NCBI GenBank assembly: GCA_002471225.1
Contig: DKPO01000031.1
Span: 10,952 to 50,854 of the forward strand
Source of the DNA: Porphyromonadaceae bacterium UBA7332
GTDB lineage: Bacteria > Bacteroidota > Bacteroidia > Bacteroidales > UBA7332
Reading direction: 5' to 3'
DNA: 39,903 nucleotides
Shown here: positions 23,711 through 33,264 of the stretch, one piece after another
Position numbering within the stretch: the stretch's first letter is position 1
How the letters are laid out: every line of letters starts with the position of its first letter
Program-made: the position numbers and the translations under genes
The notes under the pieces: generated by a model
What the model saw: the letters and a program-made list of their open reading frames with translations, nothing else
Databases searched by the model: none
What the model was told of the DNA's origin: nothing

Positions 23711-26152
23711 CTACAACTGATCCTCTAAAGAATCAAGCAAGGTCTCAATTTCAGGAATTAACTTATCAAGCTTTTCTTTTATCTCCTCAAAAGAAGCAGT
23801 AGATTTTTCTATTAAAAATAACTCATCTGCAATTTGATCAGCATGAATTAATTTAAAACTACTTTTCATTTTGTGCGCTAAAGAATGAATATCATTTAAA
23901 TCTTTATTTGCGATTGCAAATATAATATTTTTTAAATTTAATCTTGATTCTGAAATAAATGTTTTTAATAAATCCATTGATAATTCTTGATCTCCACAAG
24001 CAAAATCAAATAAATCATCAAGATTGTAACCTGAAATGGTAGAAATCAAGAGAGAATTGATGCAGTTTAAAAGCTCTTGTGTAGAAACCGGCTTTGATAA
24101 AAAAGCATCAAATCCCCAGCTATGATAATCAGATTTCATTCCTGATAGCCCGGATAGAGCAATAACTTTAAGCGATTCGGATGAAATTTGACTTCGGACC
24201 ATTTTAATTAAATCCAGACCAGAGAAGTCACGCATTTGTATGTCAGTTATAAGAATATCATACTTCTTTGAAGTCAATCTATCCATTACAAAATGAGGAT
24301 CATTTACAAAATCTACATTGTAATTATACTTTTTCAAAACTTTTTCTAACATGTTCAACTGAATATTATCATCATCTACCAAAAGAATATTGATTTTTGA
24401 TTTATGAATCATAACTGAACATGAATCAGTGCTAACCTGAGAAGGTAATTCTTCGCAGTTTTTTTCGAAAAGGGGTATTTCAACTGTAAATGTTGAACCC
24501 TGCCCTTTTATTGAATCAACTGATATTGTACCACCTAATAAATCAATCAAACGCTTTGTAATAGCCAGACCTAAACCTAAGCCTTCTATATTATTATGTT
24601 CCTTCAATCGGGAAAACTCATTAAAGATAGATTCAATTTCGGATTTTGAGAGACCATGTCCTGAATCAATTACTTTTATTACCAAACGTCCATTTCCGGA
24701 TAATATATTAATCCAACATACCTCCAATTTTACTGAACCTTTATCTGTATATTTAATAGCATTGGATAGTAAATTAGTAACTATCTGGCGAATACGAAAA
24801 TCATCACCCAGAAAACATTTGACATGCTCATCCAAGGTGTATAAAAGATCTAATTCTTTCTTTGATGCTTCCGGCTGGAAGCTAGTTATAATGGATTGAA
24901 ATAAAACACGTGCATCAAAAACTTCTTCTTTCTTTATAATAATCCCTTTTTCAAGTCTATTAAAATCTAATAGAGAATTGACTAAATCCAAAATATGATT
25001 CGATGAGCTAACCATATTATTTAGAATATCGCGATCGGGTATTTCGTTATCTTTGATAAATCCTAAATACCCCAAAATAGAATTCAAAGGAGATTTAATA
25101 TCATGAGTTATACTAAGAATAAGTTGCTCTCTATGCTTCAATAAATTTTCGGTAACTCTTTTCTCATCTTCCAGCTCTTTGCGATAATGCTGACTTTGCG
25201 AAATATCTTTGCTTATAAACACAACTGAAACCAGAGCGATAATAAAAGATAAGACAGTAATAATAAGGGCAATCAGAATTATCTCTTTCAAAATATCATG
25301 CGATATTTCTATTTTATTAATTGCATTTTGAATCTCTTCTTCTCCGAATTCAAATAATAACTGATTAATCGAGTTAGTAAGAGCTTGATTGCTTTCTGTC
25401 AACAATTTCTCCCGGGCAAGAACTTGCCTCCTATTATATTCCTGTTCAACTTTAAAATCAGTTATTAATTGAGTGAAAGCTTTTTGAACTGTATCTTTCG
25501 TATTTACTTTAGAAACTAATGTATCCGATTTGAGTTGTACACTCGTTACTATTTGTGGCGATGAATCAGATTTCGGAGGACTAAAAACATCAGCTATACG
25601 CTGAAAGAATTTTCGCTTTTTATGTTTAACGAATACGGTATCTTTCTTTACAACTTCTTTTTTTACTATCGCTACAGGTTCTTCTTCATCTTTTGAAACA
25701 CTCAGAATTTGTTTCATACTTCGATGAAAGACTGAATCGGTTTTGACATTATCAATGTAGTTAATAAGCTTATTAATATTATTATTTTTCTGCTCCAAAA
25801 GCAGTTTAATAGCACCTAATTTTTCTTTCTGTATATAAGATTCGGATAAAATAGATAAAGAATCCAATCTACTATCAGTATTTGCCATTAAATCCTGTAT
25901 CTGTTGCATTTCAGCCGAGTTTCTTGTCGTCTGAATAATACATCTTCTGCTTAGTTCTTCAATATGGAAAAGATCAAGCAAAATAGTATTTACCAGCTTA
26001 GATTTTTTTCGCATCAAAGACTCTTCTGCAGAAGGAGAAACGAGAAGCTTAATTTTTTCGTAAATAAAAAAAGTAGCTCCTATACTGATTATTACAACAA
26101 GTAAATAACTTACCAATAACTTAAAACGGGTAAACCGGAAAAAATCGTTCAT
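23711..26152 (-). CDS. Hybrid sensor histidine kinase with receiver and HPt domains
   Basis: The 813-residue product is a membrane sensor for a multistep phosphorelay. TM1 is at about 13-31 and TM2 at about 290-314. Between them is a largely helical extracytoplasmic region with an unusual Lys-rich stretch (about 165-190). Then come the HisKA domain with phospho-His H350 (ITHDIKSPLNSIL), the ATPase domain (N box NLLSNAIKY at about 460, DSGHG, and GLGLGLAI at about 524), a receiver with D637 (ILITDIQMRDFSG), and a C-terminal HPt domain with H760 (SLAHKMKSS). A full relay His-Asp-His-Asp ending on the NtrC-type regulator downstream on the same strand is likely. The signal sensed is unknown. Confidence 0.95.
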   Translation of the reverse strand: MNDFFRFTRFKLLVSYLLVVIISIGATFFIYEKIKLLVSPSAEESLMRKKSKLVNTILLDLFHIEELSRRCIIQTTRNSAEMQQIQDLMANTDSRLDSLSILSESYIQKEKLGAIKLLLEQKNNNINKLINYIDNVKTDSVFHRSMKQILSVSKDEEEPVAIVKKEVVKKDTVFVKHKKRKFFQRIADVFSPPKSDSSPQIVTSVQLKSDTLVSKVNTKDTVQKAFTQLITDFKVEQEYNRRQVLAREKLLTESNQALTNSINQLLFEFGEEEIQNAINKIEISHDILKEIILIALIITVLSFIIALVSVVFISKDISQSQHYRKELEDEKRVTENLLKHREQLILSITHDIKSPLNSILGYLGFIKDNEIPDRDILNNMVSSSNHILDLVNSLLDFNRLEKGIIIKKEEVFDARVLFQSIITSFQPEASKKELDLLYTLDEHVKCFLGDDFRIRQIVTNLLSNAIKYTDKGSVKLEVCWINILSGNGRLVIKVIDSGHGLSKSEIESIFNEFSRLKEHNNIEGLGLGLAITKRLIDLLGGTISVDSIKGQGSTFTVEIPLFEKNCEELPSQVSTDSCSVMIHKSKINILLVDDDNIQLNMLEKVLKKYNYNVDFVNDPHFVMDRLTSKKYDILITDIQMRDFSGLDLIKMVRSQISSESLKVIALSGLSGMKSDYHSWGFDAFLSKPVSTQELLNCINSLLISTISGYNLDDLFDFACGDQELSMDLLKTFISESRLNLKNIIFAIANKDLNDIHSLAHKMKSSFKLIHADQIADELFLIEKSTASFEEIKEKLDKLIPEIETLLDSLEDQL

Positions 26153-26269
26153 ATGTAGATTATTAATCTTTACTTAACTTCAAACACTTTATATAGCAAT
26201 ACGAAGATAAGTCTTTTAAAAGAGATTATAAATAAATATATTCGCTGAAATGAATAAATAATAAATACT

Positions 26270-26277
26270 TATCTTTG
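26270..26277 (+). promoter_or_regulatory. mutS -7 promoter box
   Basis: TATCTTTG fits TAnnTTTG and lies about 40 bases before the GTG start at 26318. The divergent kinase gene begins at 26152 on the other strand. Confidence 0.55.
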
Positions 26278-26317
26278 TAACTATCAGAATAAAACAATCA
26301 CACTAAAATTATAAATT

Positions 26318-28948
26318 GTGGCTAAAGGAGTAGTTGAAACACCATTGATGAAGCAATATTATGAAATGAAAGATAAGCATCCTGATGCTATACTTTTATT
26401 TCGTGTGGGAGATTTTTATGAAACCTTCTCACAGGATGCTATAGATACTTCTGAAATACTAGGAATAACATTAACCAGAAGAGCAAATGGTTCTGCCTCA
26501 TACGTAGAGTTAGCAGGATTCCCTCATCATGCTCTCGATACTTATTTACCTAAGTTAGTAAGAGCTGGTAAACGAGTAGCAATCTGCGAACAATTAGAAG
26601 ACCCAAAGCAGACTAAAAAGCTTGTAAAAAGAGGTATAACCGAATTAGTTACTCCCGGTGTATCGATCAATGACAACATATTAAACCATAAAGAGAATAA
26701 CTTCCTTGCAGCCGTTCATTTTTCAAAAAATGAATGCGGAATAGCATTCCTGGATATATCAACAGGAGAATTTTTAACTGCAGAAGGAAGTATCGATTAT
26801 ATTGATAAACTGCTAAATAACTTTGCTCCAAAAGAGGTATTATTCGAACGTAGCAAAAGAAAGTTATTTGAAGAATCCTTTGGTAAAAAATACTTTACAT
26901 TTGAACTGGAAGATTGGGTTTTTACAAGTGATTCGGCCAACGATCGATTATTAAAACATTTTGAAACAAAAAATCTGAAAGGTTTTGGTGTACAGCATTT
27001 AAAACAAGGTGTAATAGCCTCCGGTGCAATTTTATTTTATCTGGATCTTACACAGCATACACAAATCGGCCATATTACAGCTTTATCACGAATTGAAGAA
27101 GATAGATTTGTCCGATTAGATAAATTTACCGTCAGAAGTCTTGAACTGATTGATACGATAGCCGAAGGAGGTAAAAGCCTTTTGTCCATATTAGATAAGA
27201 CAATAAGTCCTATGGGCGCGCGTCTTTTGAAAAGATGGATCGTTTTTCCTTTGAAAGAAATAACTCCTATTGAAGAGCGCCTGAATGTAGTAGAAGATTT
27301 ATTCAAAAACCCTGAATTAAGAGATTTATTAGAAGCTCAACTAACTCTTATAGGCGATCTGGAACGTATTATATCTAAAGTTGCTGTAGGTCGTATCAAT
27401 CCAAGAGAGGTCATGCAATTAAAAATTGCTCTGACAGCTATTGAGCCAATAAAAAAGGCTTGTTCGGCATCCAATAACATAAGTCTTGCTAAAATCGGAG
27501 AAAGACTTAATGAATGTGCTTTGATAAGAAGCAAAATCGAACAGCAAATTCAACCGGATCCTCCAACTTTATTAAACAGAGGATCTGTGATAGCATCCGG
27601 AGTCAATGAAGAACTTGATGAATTAAGAAAAATAGCCTATTCGGGTAAAGATTATCTTATTCAAATTCAGCAACGTGAAATTGAAGCTACAGGTATTCCA
27701 AGCTTAAAAATAAGTTATAACAATGTGTTCGGATATTTTATTGAAGTCCGTAATACTCATAAAGACAAAGTTCCCGAAGAATGGATCAGAAAACAAACTT
27801 TGGTTAATGCTGAAAGATATATTACCCAGGAACTTAAAGAATATGAATCTAAAATATTGGGAGCTGAAGAAAAAATACTAGCTCTCGAAACCCGCTTATT
27901 TAATGAGCTGGTTCTTGAACTTGCTGATTATATAGGAGCCATTCAACAAAATGCAAATCTAATAGCTCGTCTGGACTGTCTGCTTTCATTCTCAAAAGCT
28001 GCTATTGAAAATAACTATATGCGTCCGGAAATCAATGACTCTTTAATCATAGATATTAAAGAAGGACGACATCCGGTTATTGAGAAACAGCTACCTATGG
28101 GTGAAAGTTATGTATCCAATGACCTGCATCTCGATAACGAAAGTTGTCAGATCATAATGATAACAGGTCCTAATATGGCTGGTAAATCAGCTCTTTTAAG
28201 ACAAACAGCCCTTATAACATTAATGGCTCAAATTGGTTCTTATGTGCCTGCTACAAATGCACGCTTAGGTCTGGTTGATAAAATATTTACTCGCGTAGGT
28301 GCTTCTGACAATATATCAATGGGAGAATCAACTTTCATGGTAGAAATGAATGAAGCTGCTAATATTTTGAATAATATATCGGAAAGAAGTTTGATTCTTT
28401 TTGATGAACTTGGCCGAGGTACAAGTACTTATGATGGTATATCTATAGCTTGGTCTATCGTTGAATATATACATCAACATCCAAAAGCAAATGCTAAAAC
28501 CTTATTTGCGACTCATTATCATGAATTAAATGAGATGGAAAAAACTTTTGAACGTATAAAGAATTATAATGTCTCTGTACGCGAAGTTGATAATAAGGTG
28601 ATTTTTCTTCGTAAGCTTGTTCGGGGCGGCAGTGAACATAGTTTTGGTATACATGTAGCTAAGATGGCTGGTATGCCTCAATCTATCGTTAAAAGAGCTG
28701 ATGATATACTTCATCAGTTAGAAACTGATAATCGAAAAAATGACATTGCACAAACCAAAACAAGTAAAAAGAAAAAATCCGAAAAAAACTCTTCTGATGG
28801 AGCTTATCAAATGAGTTTTTTCCAATTAGATGATCCTGTATTAAGCCAGGTTCGCGATGAAATAAAAAATGCAGATATCAATAATCTAACTCCTATTGAA
28901 GCATTGAATAAATTACATGAAATAAAAAAAATAATCAACGGAAAATAG
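26318..28948 (+). CDS. mutS: DNA mismatch repair protein MutS
   Basis: MutS recognises mismatches and small loops and recruits MutL. The 876-residue product starts at a GTG. The mismatch-reading Phe-x-Glu motif is F33-Y34-E35 (VGDFYETF). Connector, lever and clamp regions follow, then the ATPase with Walker A GPNMAGKS (about 617-624), the ASDNISMGESTFMVEM segment, Walker B LILFDELGRGTSTYDG and FATHYHEL. A Lys-rich linker (about 810-825) precedes the C-terminal tail SFFQLDDPVL, which is the dimer/tetramer region in relatives. It stands alone, with its own promoter and a very strong terminator. Confidence 0.98.
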   Translation: MAKGVVETPLMKQYYEMKDKHPDAILLFRVGDFYETFSQDAIDTSEILGITLTRRANGSASYVELAGFPHHALDTYLPKLVRAGKRVAICEQLEDPKQTKKLVKRGITELVTPGVSINDNILNHKENNFLAAVHFSKNECGIAFLDISTGEFLTAEGSIDYIDKLLNNFAPKEVLFERSKRKLFEESFGKKYFTFELEDWVFTSDSANDRLLKHFETKNLKGFGVQHLKQGVIASGAILFYLDLTQHTQIGHITALSRIEEDRFVRLDKFTVRSLELIDTIAEGGKSLLSILDKTISPMGARLLKRWIVFPLKEITPIEERLNVVEDLFKNPELRDLLEAQLTLIGDLERIISKVAVGRINPREVMQLKIALTAIEPIKKACSASNNISLAKIGERLNECALIRSKIEQQIQPDPPTLLNRGSVIASGVNEELDELRKIAYSGKDYLIQIQQREIEATGIPSLKISYNNVFGYFIEVRNTHKDKVPEEWIRKQTLVNAERYITQELKEYESKILGAEEKILALETRLFNELVLELADYIGAIQQNANLIARLDCLLSFSKAAIENNYMRPEINDSLIIDIKEGRHPVIEKQLPMGESYVSNDLHLDNESCQIIMITGPNMAGKSALLRQTALITLMAQIGSYVPATNARLGLVDKIFTRVGASDNISMGESTFMVEMNEAANILNNISERSLILFDELGRGTSTYDGISIAWSIVEYIHQHPKANAKTLFATHYHELNEMEKTFERIKNYNVSVREVDNKVIFLRKLVRGGSEHSFGIHVAKMAGMPQSIVKRADDILHQLETDNRKNDIAQTKTSKKKKSEKNSSDGAYQMSFFQLDDPVLSQVRDEIKNADINNLTPIEALNKLHEIKKIINGK

Positions 28949-28999
28949 TATAAAATAAAAGCGCTTCTGAAAAATTTCAGAAGCGCTTTTATTTTATAC
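28948..28999. terminator. 52-bp perfect palindrome, bidirectional terminator between mutS and the ROK kinase
   Basis: Two 25-base arms are perfectly complementary with an AA centre (AAAAGCGCTTCTGAAA in the left arm). The left arm begins at the last base of the mutS stop codon. A- and T-runs on both sides suit termination from either strand. Confidence 0.95.
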
Positions 29000-29030
29000 G
29001 TCCTTAAACTCTATGATTCAAAACAACGTA

Positions 29031-29975
29031 TTATATATTTGGAAACTTATTAAAAACAAGACATGCAGCACCCATAGAACCTGCTTTGTTCCCTAAAGTT
29101 GCCCGAACGATTTCCGTATTGATAGCACAGGTATCAATAGCATACTTTTTAGCCGATTTAGCCAAATTCTCAATATAAAAATCGCCTGACTCTGAAATAC
29201 CGCCGCCTATAACGACTTTCTGTGGACTAAAAATATTGATAAAAGCAGAAATACCCTGCCCCAAAAACTGCCAGTGCTCTTCCAGGCTATCTTTGGCCAT
29301 TGGATGTCCTTGCTTATATAAGTCAATCACCATTTTACCATTGATATCATTGTTAGGTAACAAAACACTTCCTGCTCGTTCAGTAAAACGTCTGACTAGA
29401 GCTGACGTTGAAGCATAAGTTTCCAGGCAGCCTATAGATCCACAGCTACATGTATCTCCTCCAAAAATTAAAGGTATATGTCCAAGTTCAGTTCCCCTGT
29501 TTTTATAACCACAAAATAATTTACCATCGATAATAACAGCTCCGCCTATACCTGTACCTACAGTAATAAAAATAACATCAGAACAACCTCTGGCAGCTCC
29601 AAACGTAGCTTCACCAAGACCCATAAGATTAGCATCATTATGGACAATTGTTGGTAAAGATGTTTTAAATTCAACCAGACTTGCCAATGGTACATTAATC
29701 CAGCCATTTATATTCTCAGCTCCACCCAAAACAGTACGCTGTGTTTCATCAACAATCCCAGGTGTACCAATACCGACACCTAGTAAGTTTATTTTATTAT
29801 TGGAAGCATATTCCATACACTCTTCAATAGCTAAAATAAGCTGACGAACAACAGTCTCCGAATCTGTATTCGCTTTTGATGGTAATTTTCCTTCATAATG
29901 GAATTTCCCATTTTCGTCAATTACAGCATACTTAATGCAAGTACCTCCTAAATCAACTCCGATTGCGTATCTCAT
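29031..29975 (-). CDS. ROK-family sugar kinase, probably glucokinase
   Basis: ROK kinases phosphorylate glucose or related hexoses with ATP. The frame is open from 30011, but the ATG at 29975 (MRYAIGVDLGGTCIKYAVID) places the phosphate-1 loop at the very N-terminus as usual, giving 314 residues. Also visible are the catalytic Asp in VHNDANLMGLGEA, FITVGTGIGGAVIIDG, the ExGH segment GTELGHIPL, the zinc-binding CSCGSIGCLETYAS and KVVIGGGIS. The zinc motif with its LET and the overall match favour glucokinase over the transcriptional-repressor branch, since no DNA-binding domain is present. The substrate is inferred. It is convergent with mutS. Confidence 0.9.
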   Translation of the reverse strand: MRYAIGVDLGGTCIKYAVIDENGKFHYEGKLPSKANTDSETVVRQLILAIEECMEYASNNKINLLGVGIGTPGIVDETQRTVLGGAENINGWINVPLASLVEFKTSLPTIVHNDANLMGLGEATFGAARGCSDVIFITVGTGIGGAVIIDGKLFCGYKNRGTELGHIPLIFGGDTCSCGSIGCLETYASTSALVRRFTERAGSVLLPNNDINGKMVIDLYKQGHPMAKDSLEEHWQFLGQGISAFINIFSPQKVVIGGGISESGDFYIENLAKSAKKYAIDTCAINTEIVRATLGNKAGSMGAACLVFNKFPNI

Positions 29976-30377
29976 AAAGTTTAAAGTTTGATTATATCTG
30001 AATTTTAACATTTCAAATTCATAATGTGTTAAACAAGATTAGATATTCAAGCAAACACTTTCCGAATAAAAAATTGATACTAAAATGAAAATTCAAATCA
30101 ACACTGCTCTGTTATATATTTTAAATTCCTCTCAAATCTCTGTTTCGCAAAATCTTATGTAACTAAATAAACAGATTATATATATTCCTGTATCTAATTC
30201 GCTACTAAATTACTACTTTTTAAAAGAGTTACATTATAAAATAAGATTAGTATTACGTTGCTATGTAAATTTAGATTATTTATAATATCCGAATTTATTA
30301 TTAACACTTCATCATTCTGTTATATATAAATCTAATTATTAATAATTTAGGCACGTATAAAACTAGCAAAAAAAATT
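29976..30377. other. AT-rich gap of about 400 bases without recognised elements
   Basis: The stretch between the ROK kinase and the barrel gene is very AT-rich. It holds the upstream region of the kinase on the right and the barrel-gene terminator on the left. No strong promoter box, RNA gene, repeat or credible ORF was found. Confidence 0.5.
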
Positions 30378-30394
30378 CTATATTCGAATAGAAT
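30367..30394 (-). terminator. Terminator of the helix-hairpin-helix barrel gene
   Basis: On the minus strand ATTCTAT/ATAGAAT form a 7-bp stem with a 6-base loop, followed by eight or more Ts. The stop codon (30380-30378) lies inside the hairpin. Confidence 0.7.
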
Positions 30395-32372
30395 ACGACA
30401 AACTTAACATATTTTCAAAATTACTTGGTAACAGATTTAATCCACTATACAAATTCAACAGATCTCTTCTTTTAAGATATGAATATGAAAATGCTAATCT
30501 GTTATCCTGATTTATGTTCCACTTCAGGGATGTACCTAATTTATATCCGCTACCGGTAAGTCTGGAAAATAAAACTCCTGTAGAGACCTGACGATTTAAA
30601 CTATAAAAACTCAACGAATTCTTATCACTATAGAATACTGAAAGCGAAGCTAGTAAATCTATATTTTTCCATTTATATTTAATAGACTGAGAAAGGTGAA
30701 AACCATAATCTTTTTTATCGGCAGATCCGGATTGAAACATGTAATTAATACTTGTATAACTGATAAGCCTTTCATCAAATGCTGAAGTCAGAGATAATTG
30801 AAAATTATCCCTGTATGAGGATAATAAACAATAATTAACACTATTATCACAGTCTTCCTTTTCCTCAATATCCTTTAAAGATCGTTTAGCACGAAAATTC
30901 AATTTACATTTTGTATTAAAATTAAATTCCATATCAATACACGAATTAAAACCATTAGATGGAAAAGGGGAAGACGACTTCATCAGTGGAATCCGAAAAA
31001 AGTCAATATATCCTGAAATATATAATACTCTTGATGGCTGATAATTCATTTTGAAGTAATAACCTTCTTCATTATTTAAATTAGAAATTCCATAAGATTT
31101 GCCATGAAAAGAGTGATATTCTGGAGAAAGATATCTTTGACCAATCGTTAAAAACAAATCAGACAGAGGCTTTATCTGAATATAGTTTATTAAAGCAATT
31201 CCTCCGGATTTTGATATAGCTTCCTCTCCTCTCAAGAAAAAAACAGAATGATTAAAACTCCACCCAAGAGATACATTCAGATTTTTATCTCCGTTAAAAG
31301 AATACTTTTCAAATGAATTTAATAACCTCTTTCCGTTAATAGAAAACTTTGTATATAAGACAGATAAATCTATTCGGGCATTCAGAAAATGACGACTCAA
31401 TGAAAATCCATACAAAGATTCTGTAATAGACCTTTTATTTTGGATTTCATTATGTGTCCTATGCAATCCGGACTTATTAATAGAGGTAAATACCGAATCT
31501 TTTACTAAAGCATCCAGATCTTTATAAGAAAAAAATGTAGCTAATGAGTATTGTCTTAATTCGAAATACGCTGCAACTCCACGCAGGTAATCTGTTTCAT
31601 TCCATGAGCTATGTTTACGAAAAGGAATGCTCCTTAATTTGCGAAAAGAATCATCTAACATAGCACTTATTGAAAAGCCATTATTTAAAATAAGCCCTTG
31701 AGAAAAATTAGCCTTAAAGTCGCCGGCAACCAGTCTTCTAAGAATTTTTGTACCATCTAGAGAAAAATAAAATGATAAGTAATCGGGAATAGTACGTAGC
31801 TGTTCACCAGGGTCTTTGTCTATATTAATACCAAAAGAATATTTATTATTCCAGTTCATATTATATTTGACACTAAGAGATACAGGATCGCCATAATATT
31901 TTTTGTTCGCATAGAGTAATGAATCATTTTTCATTTTAAAGGCAGAACGGAAAGGAAAAGAACAATTTGTCCGGAATATAAAATTCTGTTTTAAATAATT
32001 ACTTATTTTCTTATTATGAGTCAATGGTTTAATTATGAAATATGGCTTGATTACATTCATTGTGTTAAAATCAAATCCCTCAACCATACGTAATTCTCCA
32101 AAATTCGTAATAGGTCCGTTTGTATATATATAGAATAATAAATTTTCAATCTGTTCATCATCCAATATACCTAAAGAGAGGAGATCTTCCTTAGTAACAG
32201 AATTTATATCAAGCGGATTAATTAATCTTTCATTCAAATAATCAAAATAGTCTGAATGATCGATCTGCTCAATCATATTATTAATTTGAGGATGATAAAT
32301 TAATGTATAATCCTGGGCATAAGAGAATTGAAAATAGAATACAATAAATCCAATGATGTAAATTTTTCTCAT
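30378..32372 (-). CDS. Outer-membrane barrel protein with N-terminal helix-hairpin-helix domain
   Basis: The product (664 residues from the chosen start) has a signal peptide (about 1-20, ending SYAQ). Next is a helix-hairpin-helix region (about 50-112) with NPLDINSVTKEDLLSLGIL and FGELRMVEGFD, typical of ComEA-like repeats. The remaining 540 residues alternate polar and aromatic residues as in a beta-barrel and end in LSLSYSIRI, a plausible outer-membrane assembly signal. The frame is open from 32399, but the ATG at 32372 overlaps the upstream stop in an ATGA arrangement and gives a clean signal peptide, so it is preferred. The combination is widespread in Bacteroidota as I recall, but its function is unknown. 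Whether the HhH part binds DNA outside the cell is an open question. Confidence 0.85.
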   Translation of the reverse strand: MRKIYIIGFIVFYFQFSYAQDYTLIYHPQINNMIEQIDHSDYFDYLNERLINPLDINSVTKEDLLSLGILDDEQIENLLFYIYTNGPITNFGELRMVEGFDFNTMNVIKPYFIIKPLTHNKKISNYLKQNFIFRTNCSFPFRSAFKMKNDSLLYANKKYYGDPVSLSVKYNMNWNNKYSFGINIDKDPGEQLRTIPDYLSFYFSLDGTKILRRLVAGDFKANFSQGLILNNGFSISAMLDDSFRKLRSIPFRKHSSWNETDYLRGVAAYFELRQYSLATFFSYKDLDALVKDSVFTSINKSGLHRTHNEIQNKRSITESLYGFSLSRHFLNARIDLSVLYTKFSINGKRLLNSFEKYSFNGDKNLNVSLGWSFNHSVFFLRGEEAISKSGGIALINYIQIKPLSDLFLTIGQRYLSPEYHSFHGKSYGISNLNNEEGYYFKMNYQPSRVLYISGYIDFFRIPLMKSSSPFPSNGFNSCIDMEFNFNTKCKLNFRAKRSLKDIEEKEDCDNSVNYCLLSSYRDNFQLSLTSAFDERLISYTSINYMFQSGSADKKDYGFHLSQSIKYKWKNIDLLASLSVFYSDKNSLSFYSLNRQVSTGVLFSRLTGSGYKLGTSLKWNINQDNRLAFSYSYLKRRDLLNLYSGLNLLPSNFENMLSLSYSIRI

Positions 32373-33184
32373 TGCCATATATACTTTAATGAAACGCAAG
32401 GAGATATTCCTAATTTAAGATTGTATAAAGCTGCTACTGCTAATTCAAACTTATCAAAGAAAAGACCTGTACCAAAAGATGGAGAGAAAGGTGAGCCGGA
32501 AAAACCGAAACGTAAAGGAATCGTATTATTCAGAATATACTCACTACCAAAGTGAATCATAAAATCAGACTGAGAAGATTTAGAAACCTGAAAATATAAA
32601 TGCATTTCTTCAAGTACTTTATAATCAAGTCCGACATCTATTCTCGTCGGAGTATTTAGTGTTAGCGGATCATAATTCTTATCCAAACGGGCTTTTAAAA
32701 GATTAGATGCTGATAATCCTAACTGTAAATATTCATTTATACGATAAATCCCGCCAAGGGAAATATCAACTAAATCAGATCTACCTGATTCTGAAGAAAA
32801 ATAAAAAGACGAATAACCAAAACGCAAACCTAAAACAAATCTATCAAATAAAAACTTAGATACATTGAGAGAAAAATGCATTCTGTTATAATATTCATAG
32901 CCAAAATAATTCGCTAAGAGTGAGAAATCTATAAAATTAAATTTATATAATCCGACAAAAGTTGTGGAGCTCAACTCTTTAGTTATATATTTGTTCTCAT
33001 ATGATAAAGAGAAATATGAAAACTCAGACAATGACATAGATGCCGGATTTATCAGACCTGAGGAAGCACATACGGCATTACTTAGTGCAACAGATTGAGC
33101 ATCCTGAAAATCAGAATTTGTTTGAGCAATCAAAAAAGAAGGATAAAACAATAAAAATACGATTGCTGATATTTTGCTAATCAT
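32369..33184 (-). CDS. Outer-membrane beta-barrel protein of the PorV/FadL-like type
   Basis: The 271-residue product has a signal peptide (about 1-20, ending LIAQ). The mature start, QDAQSVALSNAVCASSGLINPASMS, resembles the opening of PorQ/PorV- and FadL-like barrels, where an NPA segment lies near the inner hatch. The rest is a run of amphipathic strands (for example FGLGLRFGYSS-type stretches and GYSSFYFSSES) ending VSLKYIW. Its stop overlaps the start of the helix-hairpin-helix barrel gene by four bases, so the two are translationally coupled and may work as a pair. Specific function unknown; a link to type IX secretion is possible but not shown. Confidence 0.75.
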   Translation of the reverse strand: MISKISAIVFLLFYPSFLIAQTNSDFQDAQSVALSNAVCASSGLINPASMSLSEFSYFSLSYENKYITKELSSTTFVGLYKFNFIDFSLLANYFGYEYYNRMHFSLNVSKFLFDRFVLGLRFGYSSFYFSSESGRSDLVDISLGGIYRINEYLQLGLSASNLLKARLDKNYDPLTLNTPTRIDVGLDYKVLEEMHLYFQVSKSSQSDFMIHFGSEYILNNTIPLRFGFSGSPFSPSFGTGLFFDKFELAVAALYNLKLGISPCVSLKYIWQ

Positions 33185-33218
33185 ATATATTTGACGGTAT
33201 TAGATTAAAATAATATTC

Positions 33219-33226
33219 CAAATATA
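33219..33226 (-). promoter_or_regulatory. -7 promoter box of the barrel gene pair
   Basis: TATATTTG on the minus strand fits TAnnTTTG and lies about 35 bases before the ATG of the PorV-like gene. Confidence 0.5.
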
Positions 33227-33264
33227 CAAATAAGTAGTTAATAAACTATTATATCTACAAAATA

